Part shown: positions 42,749 to 51,939 of the stretch, one piece after another
Position numbering within the stretch: position 1 is the first letter of the stretch
How the letters are laid out: the number at the start of each line of letters is the position of its first letter
Notes under the pieces: generated by a model
What the model was told of the DNA's origin: nothing
The model's database searches: none
Seen by the model: only the letters and a program-made list of their open reading frames with translations
NCBI RefSeq assembly: GCF_039535475.1
Contig: NZ_BAAAXG010000028.1
Span: 248,001 to 312,000, forward strand
DNA: 64,000 nucleotides
Source of the DNA: Streptomyces showdoensis
Lineage (GTDB): Bacteria; Actinomycetota; Actinomycetes; Streptomycetales; Streptomycetaceae
Direction: 5' to 3'
Made by a program: the position numbers and the translations under genes

Positions 42749-43771
42749 ATGCCCGAACTGCGTGTCGTGGCCGTCTCGAACGACGGCACACGACTGGTGC
42801 TGAAGGCTGCTGACAGCACGGAGTACACGCTTCCGATCGACGAGCGGCTGCGCGCCGCCGTGCGCAACGACCGCGCGCGCCTCGGGCAGATCGAGATCGA
42901 GGTGGAGAGCCACCTCCGTCCCCGCGACATCCAGGCACGGATACGTGCGGGTGCGTCCGCGGAGGAGGTCGCACAGCTCGCCGGCATCCCCGTCGACCGG
43001 GTCCGGCGCTTCGAGGGCCCGGTGCTCGCCGAGCGCGCGTTCATGGCCGAGCGGGCCCGCAAGACCCCGGTACGGCGTCCCGGCGAGAACACCGGCCCCC
43101 AGCTCGGCGAGGCGGTGCAGGAGCGGCTGCTGCTGCGCGGCGCCGAGAAGGACACCGTGCAGTGGGACTCCTGGCGGCGTGACGACGGCACCTGGGAGGT
43201 GCTGCTCGTCTACCGGGTCGCCGGCGAGGTGCACACGGCCAGCTGGACGTACGACCCGCCCAGGCGGCTCGTCCAGGCCGTCGACGACGAGGCGCGGGCG
43301 CTGATCGGCGAGACCGACGACACCCTCGCCGCCGTGCCGGAGCCGAGCTTCCCCTTCGTCCCTCGGATCGCCCGGCTGCCCCGGGACAGGCCGCTGGACC
43401 GCGCGCTCGACCGCCAGATGGAGCGGGCGCCCGTGCCGGCCCCCGAGCCGGAGGAGGAACGCGACTCCCTGACCAGCCTCCTGGAGGCGGTCCCGAGCTT
43501 CCGCGGCGACATGGTCGTCCCCGAGCCGGCCGACACGGAGCCCTCCGACGAGGCCGAGGCCGAGGAGCCCCCGGCTCCCGCGGCCTCCGCGGGCGCGGGC
43601 TCGGCGTACGCCGACGTCCTGATGCCCCGCGCGGTGTCGGGTCACCGCGACCGCCTCACCGGCACCACCGACCGCCAGGCCGAGGCCGACGGCGTCCGCC
43701 CGGGCCGCCGCGCGGCGGTCCCGAGCTGGGACGAGATCGTCTTCGGCACGCGGCGGAAGAAACAGGACTGA
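42749..43771 (+). CDS. sepH: Cell division protein SepH
   Basis: A 340-aa protein matching SepH, the actinobacterial FtsZ regulator. The conserved N-terminal DUF3071 domain begins MPELRVVAVSNDGTRLVLKA and contains a helix-turn-helix-like part (AGASAEEVAQLAGIPVDRVRRFEG, split here at ~70-95). It continues to about residue 170; the C-terminal half is disordered, Pro/Glu-rich, ending in a basic tail (FGTRRKKQD). SepH stimulates FtsZ assembly during septation and sporulation. ATG 42749 follows GGGAGG. Confidence 0.92.
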   Translation: MPELRVVAVSNDGTRLVLKAADSTEYTLPIDERLRAAVRNDRARLGQIEIEVESHLRPRDIQARIRAGASAEEVAQLAGIPVDRVRRFEGPVLAERAFMAERARKTPVRRPGENTGPQLGEAVQERLLLRGAEKDTVQWDSWRRDDGTWEVLLVYRVAGEVHTASWTYDPPRRLVQAVDDEARALIGETDDTLAAVPEPSFPFVPRIARLPRDRPLDRALDRQMERAPVPAPEPEEERDSLTSLLEAVPSFRGDMVVPEPADTEPSDEAEAEEPPAPAASAGAGSAYADVLMPRAVSGHRDRLTGTTDRQAEADGVRPGRRAAVPSWDEIVFGTRRKKQD

Positions 43772-43786
43772 CGCTTCCCGTACGGG

Positions 43787-43824
43787 GAAGGGGTCCGCGC
43801 CACCGGAACGGCGCGGGCCCCTTC
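43787..43824. terminator. Hairpin after sepH
   Basis: GAAGGGGTCCGCGCC (43787-43801) pairs with GGCGCGGGCCCCTTC (43810-43824), one mismatch, between the convergent sepH and sulfurtransferase genes. Confidence 0.8.
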
Positions 43825-43844
43825 GTCGTGCCCGAGGGCGTCGG

Positions 43845-44672
43845 CTACTGCGGGTCGGGCCCGGTGGCCACCGGGCGGGCCGGGTCGGAGGACCACTCGG
43901 ACCAGGAGCCGGCGTAGAGCGCGGCGGGGAAGCCCGCGATCTCCAGCGCGAGCACCTCATGGGCGCCCGACACGCCCGAGCCGCAGTAGACGGCCACCTC
44001 GGGGGCCTCGGCGGCTCCCAGGGCGGCGAAACGCGCCCTGAGGGCGTCCGCGGGCAGGAAGCGGCCGTCGGCGGCCACGTTCTCCGTCGTCGGGGCCGAG
44101 ACCGCGCCCGGGATGTGCCCGCCGATCCGGTCGATGGGCTCGACCTCGCCCCGGTAGCGCTCCCCCGCGCGGGCGTCCAGGAGCAGGCCCGAGCGGGCCA
44201 GGGAGGCGGCGGCGTCCGCGTCGAGCAGACCCAGGGCGCCCGGCTCGGGCGTGAAGTCGCCGGGCTCGGGGGCCGGGGTGTCCTTCGACAGCTCTCCCGT
44301 CCACGCGGCCAGGCCGCCGTCCAGCACCCGCACGTCCGGGTGACCCGCCCAGCGCAGCAGCCACCAGGCGCGGGCCGCGCCCCAGCCGAGGCCCCCGTCG
44401 TAGACGACGACCGGGCGGCCCGCCGAGACACCCGCGCGGCGCATCACGGCGCCGAAGGCGGCGACGTCCGGCAGCGGGTGCCTGCCGCCGCTCCCGGGCG
44501 GGCCGGCGAGGTCGGCGTCCAGGTCCACGTACACGGCGCCGGGCAGGTGGCCGGCCTCGTACTCGGGCCGTCCGGGCGGGCCGCCGAGCGTCCAGCGGAC
44601 GTCCAGGAGCACCGGGGGCGTCGCCCCGGCCGACTCGCTCACGAGTTCGCTTACGGAGATGATGGGCTTCAT
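43845..44672 (-). CDS. Thiosulfate/3-mercaptopyruvate sulfurtransferase (two rhodanese domains)
   Basis: A 275-aa tandem rhodanese. The first domain (VLLDVRWTLGG ... VVVYDGGLGWGAARAWW) lacks a catalytic Cys (Asp/Gly in its place), the second has LLLDARAGERYRGE and the active-site loop VAVYCGSGVSGAHE with C230. The CGSGV(S/T) loop is of the SseA/TST type. It transfers sulfane sulfur from thiosulfate or mercaptopyruvate to cyanide or thiols. ATG 44672 has GAGG nine bases upstream; ATG 44681 is less well placed. Confidence 0.88.
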   Translation of the reverse strand: MKPIISVSELVSESAGATPPVLLDVRWTLGGPPGRPEYEAGHLPGAVYVDLDADLAGPPGSGGRHPLPDVAAFGAVMRRAGVSAGRPVVVYDGGLGWGAARAWWLLRWAGHPDVRVLDGGLAAWTGELSKDTPAPEPGDFTPEPGALGLLDADAAASLARSGLLLDARAGERYRGEVEPIDRIGGHIPGAVSAPTTENVAADGRFLPADALRARFAALGAAEAPEVAVYCGSGVSGAHEVLALEIAGFPAALYAGSWSEWSSDPARPVATGPDPQ

Positions 44673-44882
44673 GGGTGCCATCCTCGCGCAGCCCACCCCC
44701 TGAGAACGGCCCTCGCACCGAATCGCCGGGGCGCGCGGCCCGTCCCGTGGTGCAACGATCGGCACGGGACGCCCGACCGGTCCGCGTGTACGACGGGCGG
44801 ACGGCAGGCAGGACCCGCCGGGGAGCCACTGTGCGGCCCGCCGGCCCCACCTCGTACGGCCACTGGCGAGGAGACGAAGACG

Positions 44883-45659
44883 ATGACCGAGGCGACTCGG
44901 CGCACACCCGGTACACCCTGTTGGGTGAGCTTGATGGTGCATGGACTTGACGCGACACGGGAGTTCTACGGAGCGCTGTTCGACTGGGAGTTCGTGCCCG
45001 GTCCGCAGCAGCTCGGCCCCTACGTGCGCGCACTGCTCGACGGCCGGGAGGTGGCCGGGATCGGCCAGCTGCCCCCGGACCGGCATCTCCCGATCGCCTG
45101 GACCACCTACCTGGCCACCGACGACGCCGACGAGACCGCGGAGAGCATCCGCTGCTGCGGCGGCACCGTCGCGGTCGGACCGCTGGACGCGGGCGAGGCC
45201 GGACGCATGGCGATCTGCTCCGACCCGGCCGGCGCCGTCTTCGGCGTCTGGCAGGCCGAGGCCCACCACGGGACCGCGGCGTCAGGACCGCCCGGGACAC
45301 CCGTCTGGAACGAGCTCCTGACGTACGAGACGGCCTCGGTCGGCAAGTTCTACCGGACGATCTTCGGGTACGAGGTCGAGCCCGTCGTCTCGGCCGACTT
45401 CGACTACCTCACCCTCCACCTCGACGGCCGTCCGGTCGCCTCCCTGCACGGCGTGGGCTCCGCCCTGCCCCGCGACAAGGGCGCGCACTGGATGACGTAC
45501 TTCGAGGTCGAGGACGTGGACGCGTCCGCCCGGCTGGTCACCGAACTGGGCGGCCAGGTGCTGCGCCCGCCCCGCGAGGGTACGGCGGGGCGGCTGGCGC
45601 TGGTGGCCGATCCGGAGGGGGCGGTGTTCACGCTGGTGCGGTCGACGGGCGGACGCTAG
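44883..45659 (+). CDS. VOC-superfamily protein, two glyoxalase-like domains
   Basis: A 258-aa tandem VOC protein. Domain 1 (TPCWVSLMVHGLDATREFYGAL ... AVFGVWQAEAH, split motif) and domain 2 (VWNELLTYETASVGKFYRTIFG ... GAVFTLVRS) each have the beta-alpha-beta-beta-beta pattern with FYG/FYR helices. Family members include glyoxalases, bleomycin-type resistance proteins and hydroxylases; the two-domain form in Streptomyces is often called CFP-30-like hydrolase. The specific function is not known. ATG 44883 follows GGAGACGAAG. Confidence 0.85.
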   Translation: MTEATRRTPGTPCWVSLMVHGLDATREFYGALFDWEFVPGPQQLGPYVRALLDGREVAGIGQLPPDRHLPIAWTTYLATDDADETAESIRCCGGTVAVGPLDAGEAGRMAICSDPAGAVFGVWQAEAHHGTAASGPPGTPVWNELLTYETASVGKFYRTIFGYEVEPVVSADFDYLTLHLDGRPVASLHGVGSALPRDKGAHWMTYFEVEDVDASARLVTELGGQVLRPPREGTAGRLALVADPEGAVFTLVRSTGGR

Positions 45660-45757
45660 GACGGGGCGGACGGGGCGGGCACCGGGGCCGGCCGAACGGG
45701 CCGGCGGAACGGGGCGACCGCCGGGACGGCCGGATCGGGGATCCGCCCGCGCCGGCC

Positions 45758-47032
45758 CTACCGGCCGGCCGGAACCCGCAGGTCGAGCTCCCGCAGCCGC
45801 TCCGCCGGGAAGTGGAGCTCCTCCCGGTGCTCCCCCAGGTACCCGAGCGTCTCCTCGCGCAGCCCCGGGTGCGCGGTCGGCCGCATGCAGTAGCCGACCG
45901 CCCGGACCAGAGGGGCGAGGGTGCCGGGTGCGGCGCCGGGTACACGGGGGGCGGCACCGTCCTCCAGGCCGGGAACGAGGTGGTCGACGACGGTCAGCGG
46001 GATGCGGTTGCTGTTCTCGTACGGGGTGAGCCGGGCCAGGACGGTCTCCGTGCCCACGCGGGCGACGGGGACGCCGTAGTAGACGGCGGCCGTCAGCATC
46101 GCGGTGGAGAAGCAGCCGACGACGAGCTCCGGCCGGCAGCGCTCGTAGAAGGTCTCCGCGAGCAGGGGGCCGTCCAGGACGGTGAGGGTGACGCCCGCGC
46201 GGGCCGCCTCCTCGTGCAGCGCCTGGGAGTGGCGTGCCGGGGCCGTGGGGTGCGGCTTGAAGACGATGCTGCGGTGCCCGGCGGCCGCGGCACCGCGCAG
46301 CATGCGTCCGTGCAGCTCCTCCTCCTCGTCGGCGGTGAGGATGCCGAGGACGGCGAGGTACTGGCCGAGCAGCAGGGCGGTGGGCGCGGCGGCGGTCGCG
46401 GCGGCGAGCCGGGGGTCGTCCGCCGCGGCGGCGGCGATCTCCCGCAGCACCGCGCGGAAGGCGTCGTCGGGGACGAGCTCGGCCCCGACCCCGTACTCGG
46501 TGAGCAGCAGCGGGCGCAGTCCGGGCACCAGGTCGAGGTGGAGGACGCGGCGGATCCGGCAGGCGATGGACTGGGGCAGCTCGTCCCGGGTCGGGCCGTA
46601 GCTCATCAGCCCGTCGGCGTAGACCTGGACGGTGCTCTCGGCGAAGACGGCGGCGAGCGCCTTGGCGGGGTTCACCTGGATCGACTCGACGACGAGTTCG
46701 ACGGTGGCGGCGCCGAGCCCCCAGGCCGTGCGGAAGACGCGCTGCCAGAGCGGGGACTCCTCGGGGCGGGGCGACCAGGAGCCGGGGTGGTGCGGGTGGA
46801 TCGCCTCGTTCCAGTCGATCACCTCGTCGAAGCGGCCGGCGATCCGCTCGTAGCCGGTCATCGTGGAGAGGCGGAGGGCGGTCTCGGGGATCTCGGCGTT
46901 GTTCGAGACGAGCAGGAGGCGGCGGGCTTCGCCGGGGGCGCCGAACTGCCCGGCGTCGAGGGCGGCGGCGACCGTGGCCGCCCCGTACAGCGTCGACACC
47001 TGGAAGATCTGGACGCGAGCGTCGGTCGGCAT
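45758..47032 (-). CDS. Polysialyltransferase-family glycosyltransferase
   Basis: A 424-aa protein of the alpha-2,8-polysialyltransferase (POLYST) type. Evidence: IFQVSTLYGAATVAAALDAG near the N-terminus, IVFKPHPTAP (the HP motif shared with bacterial sialyl/polysialyltransferases) at ~270, and VGCFSTAMLTAAVYYGVPVA (S-S/T motif) at ~310. These enzymes use CMP-activated sugars; whether sialic acid is the donor here is unknown, as no CMP-sialate genes are in the window. It starts two bases after the GT2 gene's stop, on the same strand, so the two act together. Confidence 0.8.
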   Translation of the reverse strand: MPTDARVQIFQVSTLYGAATVAAALDAGQFGAPGEARRLLLVSNNAEIPETALRLSTMTGYERIAGRFDEVIDWNEAIHPHHPGSWSPRPEESPLWQRVFRTAWGLGAATVELVVESIQVNPAKALAAVFAESTVQVYADGLMSYGPTRDELPQSIACRIRRVLHLDLVPGLRPLLLTEYGVGAELVPDDAFRAVLREIAAAAADDPRLAAATAAAPTALLLGQYLAVLGILTADEEEELHGRMLRGAAAAGHRSIVFKPHPTAPARHSQALHEEAARAGVTLTVLDGPLLAETFYERCRPELVVGCFSTAMLTAAVYYGVPVARVGTETVLARLTPYENSNRIPLTVVDHLVPGLEDGAAPRVPGAAPGTLAPLVRAVGYCMRPTAHPGLREETLGYLGEHREELHFPAERLRELDLRVPAGR

Positions 47033-47034
47033 GG

Positions 47035-48000
47035 TCAGGCGGCCTTTCCGGTGTCGCGCAGGCTCCGGAGGAGGGTGCTGCGGGGGGTGTCCATCGTCGC
47101 GAGGGTCCCGTCGAGGACGCCCTGCGGCATCCGCCGCAGGGCGTCGGTCACGTCGCGCCGGAGCCGCTTGGCCACGGCCGGCTCGTACTGGTCGGACTTC
47201 GCCGTGTGGAAGGCGATCATCGCGCAGTAGGTGCGGACGGCCTTCGGCAGGAATCGGTCGGCGTCGCGGTCGCGTGCGACCTCTTCGAGCAGCAGGTCGT
47301 AGGAGGGAATGAAGTCCAGCTGGCGGTTGTCGGTGATCTGGGTGAGCGAGGTGGTGACCCCGCGCCGGTAGAAGACGCCGTGCAGGGAAAGCGCCGCATA
47401 GGTGCGGGCGGTGAGGTGGAGCCGCCAGATCCAGAGGCGGTCCTCGGCGGTGCGCAGTTTCGTCTCGAATCGCGAGGCACCGTTTTCGAACAGGCGCGCG
47501 CTGTAAATGCCGAACGGGACGAACGGATAGTCGACCATCGTCACCATGCTGGCCGGGGCGATTCCGTCCCGGGGGTCCATGACGGCGTCGCGCCGCTTCG
47601 CCGGGGCGTAGCGGATCTGGCGGGTGCGCGCCGTGGACAGGACGTGGTCGGTGCGCGCGAAGTCGCAGCCCAGGCGGTGGATCCCGGCCGTCATGGCGGC
47701 CAGGTGGCCGGGGGCGTACCAGTCGTCGCCGTCGAGGAAGGTGAGGTAGTCGCCGGTGGCCGCGTCGATTCCGGTGTTACGGGCCTGGGCGACCCCGAGA
47801 TTGGTCTCGTGGCGGATGACCCTGGTCTGCGGAATGCGGTCCTTCCAGCGTTCCAGGAGATCGGGCGTCTCGTCCGTGGAATGGTCGTCCACCAGCAGGA
47901 ATTCGGTGTCCGCATCCGCATTGTCCGCGAGACTGCGCAGCGTGTCGGGGGCATAGGGCCCGACATTGTGGAAAGGCACGACGACGGACAGTTTCGGCAC
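47035..48000 (-). CDS. Glycosyltransferase family 2
   Basis: A 321-aa GT2 enzyme: KLSVVVPFHNVGPYAPDTL, VDDHSTDETPDLLERW, NLGVAQARNTGIDAATG, and the metal-binding FLDGDDWYAPGHL (DGDD variant of DxD). It transfers a sugar from a nucleotide-sugar, facing the cytoplasm. The C-terminal part is typical of cell-surface polymer GT2s of Streptomyces. It is followed by the polysialyltransferase-like gene and preceded by a YfhO gene, making a surface glycan set. Confidence 0.88.
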   Translation of the reverse strand: MPKLSVVVPFHNVGPYAPDTLRSLADNADADTEFLLVDDHSTDETPDLLERWKDRIPQTRVIRHETNLGVAQARNTGIDAATGDYLTFLDGDDWYAPGHLAAMTAGIHRLGCDFARTDHVLSTARTRQIRYAPAKRRDAVMDPRDGIAPASMVTMVDYPFVPFGIYSARLFENGASRFETKLRTAEDRLWIWRLHLTARTYAALSLHGVFYRRGVTTSLTQITDNRQLDFIPSYDLLLEEVARDRDADRFLPKAVRTYCAMIAFHTAKSDQYEPAVAKRLRRDVTDALRRMPQGVLDGTLATMDTPRSTLLRSLRDTGKAA

Positions 48001-48048
48001 TCGGGGATCCCCAAATCGCGTACGCGCGTACAGGTACTCGCGGGCAGA

Positions 48049-50679
48049 TTAGACAGTGCTTTTCTCGGCTGGACGAGCCGCGTGTGCACGGGCGGTGAAC
48101 TCTTGTGGTCCTGCGGGTTCGCGGGTGCGGCGGCGGTGGAGCCACGCCGTGGCCAGGAGGGCGGCGAGGGCGGCGGCGCCGACCGCGCCGCCCAGCTTGA
48201 GCCCGGGCGGCCGGAAGGAGCAGGTCACGGAGGTGGCCCGGCCGTCCAGGGGGACGGCGACGAGGCCGAGGCGGCTGCGGGCGGGGGTCAGGGGCGCGTC
48301 GCCCGCGGCGCAGCGCCAGCCGGAGACGCGGGGCACGGCGAGGACGGCGGTGCCGGTGCTGCCGGGCGGCAGGTCGGCGGTGAGGGCGTGTCCGGTGGTG
48401 CGGACCCCGGTCGCGCCGGTGGCGGTGAGCTGCCGTACGGCGGTGGCGAGGCGATCCCGGTCGAGACAGCCGACGGGGTGCGCGGGCAGCGTGAGCCGGG
48501 GCCGGGCCTTGGCCTTCGGCGTCAGCTCGATCCGGACCTCGCCGGTGTCCGGGACGGTGCCGAGCGGCTGCATGGGGGCGAGGACGGACGGCAGCTTGCC
48601 GGCGAACGCGGCGGACGGGCGGCCGTCGAGGGCGGCGGCGCCCTGGTACTCGGGGGCCCAGAACCAGACCTGGGAGCCCGCCGGGCACCGCGCGGTGAGG
48701 GTGCCCCCGCTCGTGCGGACGTCGGGGACCTCGTACACGGTGTGGCCGAGGAGGCGTTCCTGGCGGACGAAGGCGGAGCCGGCGTCGCCCGTCGGGGGCG
48801 CCTCGGGGTGGACGGTGACGAGGGGCGGTGCGGGGCTGTCGGTGACGGTGATCGTGGCCCTGGGCCGCCGGTCGACGGCGAGGGGCGCCTCGGGGGTCGA
48901 GCGCATCCGGGTGCCGATGGAGAAGATCGCGTCGGTGACCGGGTTGTCGAGGCTGACGGGGTGCCGGCCCTTGGCGTAGTAGCCGAAGCCGAGGCCGGCC
49001 AGGGTCCGGGAGTACGTGTCGGCGGTGAGGCTGCTGTAGTAGTCGGCGCCCTCGCCGCCGACGAGGAGGACGTCGTTGCCGCCGGGGACCTCGCCGGGGT
49101 CGGTGCGGTGGCGCGGCCAGGCGTCCTTCTCGGCCACGGCGCGGGCCATGTCGGTGTGCCAGGGGCCGATCCGCGGCGCCCAGGAGACCTTGGCGAGCTG
49201 CTGCTCCTCGATGCGCTTGCCGGTGACGAGGGTCTCGCCGGCCTGGGCGGCGAGCAGCAGGACGACGGCGAGGACGGGGAGGGCCTTCCCGGTGCGGCGG
49301 CCTGCGAGCAGCGCGGCCGTCGCCGCGAGCACCGCCAGGGCGGCGGCCGCGGCGACGGCGGGATAGGTCCAGCGGTCGATGTCCGCGCTGCCGCGGGCGG
49401 CCCAGGCGGCGCCCCCGAGCAGCGCGCCGCCGGCGAGGAGCGCCGGGGGCCGGGGCAGGCCCTGGGCCGTCGACAGCCAGGCGGCGATCAGCAGGAGCCC
49501 GCAGAGGACGAAGGTCTGGCGGTACGGGATCCCGTTGGGCGAGGCTCCGGCGTGCCAGAGCAGGTGGGTCGGCTCCCACTGGAGGGACAGCGTGACCAGG
49601 ACGATCGCGGCCGTCCAGCCGGTCCGGGTGCGGGCCGCGACCGCGCCGTTGAAGGGCAGCGTGAGGGCGAGCGCCAAGGCGGGGGTGCCGATGAACAGCG
49701 CCGGGGTGGCCACGCTCGCCGTGGCCGGCAGCAGCCGGGCCAGGACGTCGGTCCAGTCGGCGGGGGCGAAGGCGGTGGGCGGGGTGGGGTCGGCGACCCG
49801 GGTGCCGAGGAAGATGACGACGACGAGCGGGGCGGCGAGCCCGATGCCGATGAGGACGCTCCGGGCGGCCCTCAGCACGGCGGCGAGGCGGGCCCGGCGG
49901 GCGGTGGCGGCGGGGCCGGACCCGGTGTTCGCGCCCGCGCCCGCGCCCGTACCGGGGTCGGCGGCTCCCCCCGAAGGCGTATCCGCACCGCTGTCGTCGG
50001 TCGTCAGGAGGCGGACGGCGAGGACGACGGCGGCGCCGATCGTCGCCATGTACGCCGTGTAGAAGTTGGCGAACCAGGCGAGGGCCACGACCAGCGGGCC
50101 GAGGACCGGCCTGCGTCCGCGCCGGGCCCACTCCCCCACCAGGCAGAGCAGCGGGAAGGCGGCGAGGCCGTCCAGCCACATCGGCACGGTGGCGCCGTAG
50201 TTGAAGGTCCAGCCGGAGAGCGCGTACGCGGTGCCGAGCACCGCCGCCACGGACCAGGGGCCGCGGCGCAGGGTGAGCAGCAGGGCCGCCATGCCCGCCG
50301 CCGCGGTCGCGATCTTGGCCGCGGTGACGACGTACAGGGCGAGTTCGGGCCGGTCGGCCGGGAAGAGGAGGACGAGCAGGTCGAAGGGGCTGCTCAGATA
50401 GGTGCCGAAGTCGCCGAGGAAGTTGGATCCGAAGCCCGAGGACCAGTTGAGGAAGAGGTCCCCGTGGGTCTGACCGAGGATCAGCTTCCGCCAGTACGCG
50501 TGGAACGGCAGGTACTGCTGCCCCAGGTCGACGATGTTGCGGGTCCTGGATCCGAACGGGTAGCTGCCCGCGAGCGCTCCGGCGAGACAGAAGAGCAGGC
50601 CGGTGAGGAGGGCCGCGCCCGCCGCCGCCCGCAGCCTCGGCCGGAACGGGGAGGGCGCGGTCTCGGCAGCGGGTGGCAC
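48049..50679 (-). CDS. YfhO-family membrane protein (GT-C-like)
   Basis: An 876-aa polytopic protein with about twelve hydrophobic helices in the first ~500 residues and one near the C-terminus (VGAAALAALLATAWLHRR). The N-terminal region has the YfhO features DLGQQYLPFHAYWRKLILG and GFGSNFLGDFGTYLSSPFDLL. YfhO proteins are GT-C-fold enzymes that add sugars to lipid-linked or wall teichoic polymers on the outer face. The extracytoplasmic C-terminal ~300 residues are beta-rich. It lies 48 bases before the GT2 gene on the same strand. Confidence 0.86.
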   Translation of the reverse strand: MPPAAETAPSPFRPRLRAAAGAALLTGLLFCLAGALAGSYPFGSRTRNIVDLGQQYLPFHAYWRKLILGQTHGDLFLNWSSGFGSNFLGDFGTYLSSPFDLLVLLFPADRPELALYVVTAAKIATAAAGMAALLLTLRRGPWSVAAVLGTAYALSGWTFNYGATVPMWLDGLAAFPLLCLVGEWARRGRRPVLGPLVVALAWFANFYTAYMATIGAAVVLAVRLLTTDDSGADTPSGGAADPGTGAGAGANTGSGPAATARRARLAAVLRAARSVLIGIGLAAPLVVVIFLGTRVADPTPPTAFAPADWTDVLARLLPATASVATPALFIGTPALALALTLPFNGAVAARTRTGWTAAIVLVTLSLQWEPTHLLWHAGASPNGIPYRQTFVLCGLLLIAAWLSTAQGLPRPPALLAGGALLGGAAWAARGSADIDRWTYPAVAAAAALAVLAATAALLAGRRTGKALPVLAVVLLLAAQAGETLVTGKRIEEQQLAKVSWAPRIGPWHTDMARAVAEKDAWPRHRTDPGEVPGGNDVLLVGGEGADYYSSLTADTYSRTLAGLGFGYYAKGRHPVSLDNPVTDAIFSIGTRMRSTPEAPLAVDRRPRATITVTDSPAPPLVTVHPEAPPTGDAGSAFVRQERLLGHTVYEVPDVRTSGGTLTARCPAGSQVWFWAPEYQGAAALDGRPSAAFAGKLPSVLAPMQPLGTVPDTGEVRIELTPKAKARPRLTLPAHPVGCLDRDRLATAVRQLTATGATGVRTTGHALTADLPPGSTGTAVLAVPRVSGWRCAAGDAPLTPARSRLGLVAVPLDGRATSVTCSFRPPGLKLGGAVGAAALAALLATAWLHRRRTREPAGPQEFTARAHAARPAEKSTV

Positions 50680-50933
50680 ACGTCCTCCAGGGGCGGGTTC
50701 GGCCGGGCGGGTGATCGTCGTAGAGAGGCATTACCGCCGAGCCGCACGACCCGCGACCGAGCGGGAGGAGGTCCCCGGGCGCACCTCAGGTGAACAGCCG
50801 GTGCCCGCACCCGCCCGGGCCACCGGAGCGCCGCCCCTCCCCCGGCCATGGACACCGGCGCCCGCGCGATGTCGGTGACGTCCCCTAACATGCGGATCCG
50901 GACATCCCGCTCGCCGCACCCGTACGGAGACAC

Positions 50934-51926
50934 ATGAGCAGCGTCGGACGACTCGTCGTCATCGTCCTCTTCGAGGGCGTCGACCTGCTCGACGTCACCG
51001 GGCCGCCGGAGGTCTTCGCCCTCCTGCGGCGCGAGACGGACGACGCGACGGGCTATCAGGTGCTGCTCGCCGCCGAGACGACGGACCCCGTCACCACCTC
51101 GGCCGGGGTGCGGGTGCTCCCGGACATCACCTTCGAGGAGGTGGCCGGGCGCCCGATCGACACCCTCCTGGTGCCCGGTTCGGTCGAGACGGACGACCGG
51201 CGCCGCGTGCGGGCCCTGGTCGACCCGGCCGTCGTCACGTGGGTGCGGAAGCTGGCCGGGCGGACCCGGCGGGTGACCTCGGTCTGCGTCGGCGCCCACA
51301 TCCTCGCCGCCGCCGGGCTGCTGGACGGCAAGCGGGCCACGACCCACTGGTCGACCGCGCAGCAGCTGGCCGCCGAGCACCCGGCGGTCGAGGTCGACGC
51401 CGACCCGATCTTCATCCGCGACGGCGACGTGTGGACGGGGGCGGGCATCAGCTCCTGCCTCGACCTGGCCCTCGCGCTCGTCGCCGACGACTTCGGAGAG
51501 ACGGTGGCGCTGCGGGTGGCCCGCCAGCTCGTGATGTACCTGAAGCGGCCGAGCGGACAGAGCCAGTTCAGCGTCCCCCTCGAACCCGTCTCCACCACCC
51601 GCCGGATCGAGGACCTGCGCCACCACATCACGCGCCACCTCGACGAGCCGCTCACGCTCGCGGACCTCGCCGCGGCCGCCCACATCAGCGAGCGCCAGCT
51701 CACCCGGATCTTCAAGGCCGAGCTCGGCACGACCCCGAGCGCGTACGTCGAGTCGGCGCGGGTGGAGCGGGCCCGCCATCAGCTGGAGTCCACCGACGCG
51801 ACCCTCGAACGGATCACGACCCTCTGCGGGTTCGGCACGACGGACACCCTGATCCGGGCGTTCCGCCGGCGCCTCGACACGACGCCCATGGAGTACCGGC
51901 GCCGCTTCCGGGCCGTCCCGGACTGA
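50934..51926 (+). CDS. GlxA-family transcriptional regulator
   Basis: A 330-aa protein with a DJ-1/PfpI-like domain (residues ~5-190: VVIVLFEGVDLLDVTGPPEVFAL start; nucleophile-elbow Cys in TSVCVGAHILAAAGLLDG; ATTHWSTAQQL) and a C-terminal AraC-type double HTH (LTLADLAAAAHISERQLTRIF ... TLCGFGTTDTLIRAFRRRL, split). This architecture is that of FtrA/GlxA regulators; the effector and target are unknown. ATG 50934 is leader-close to the divergent YfhO gene. It ends 13 bases before the tdk remnant. Confidence 0.9.
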   Translation: MSSVGRLVVIVLFEGVDLLDVTGPPEVFALLRRETDDATGYQVLLAAETTDPVTTSAGVRVLPDITFEEVAGRPIDTLLVPGSVETDDRRRVRALVDPAVVTWVRKLAGRTRRVTSVCVGAHILAAAGLLDGKRATTHWSTAQQLAAEHPAVEVDADPIFIRDGDVWTGAGISSCLDLALALVADDFGETVALRVARQLVMYLKRPSGQSQFSVPLEPVSTTRRIEDLRHHITRHLDEPLTLADLAAAAHISERQLTRIFKAELGTTPSAYVESARVERARHQLESTDATLERITTLCGFGTTDTLIRAFRRRLDTTPMEYRRRFRAVPD

Positions 51927-51939
51927 GCCGGGCGGCGCC

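Noticed and set aside
47206..50793. 1195-codon + strand frame opposite the glycan genes
   Set aside because: Gly/Glu/Arg-rich shadow of YfhO and GT2.
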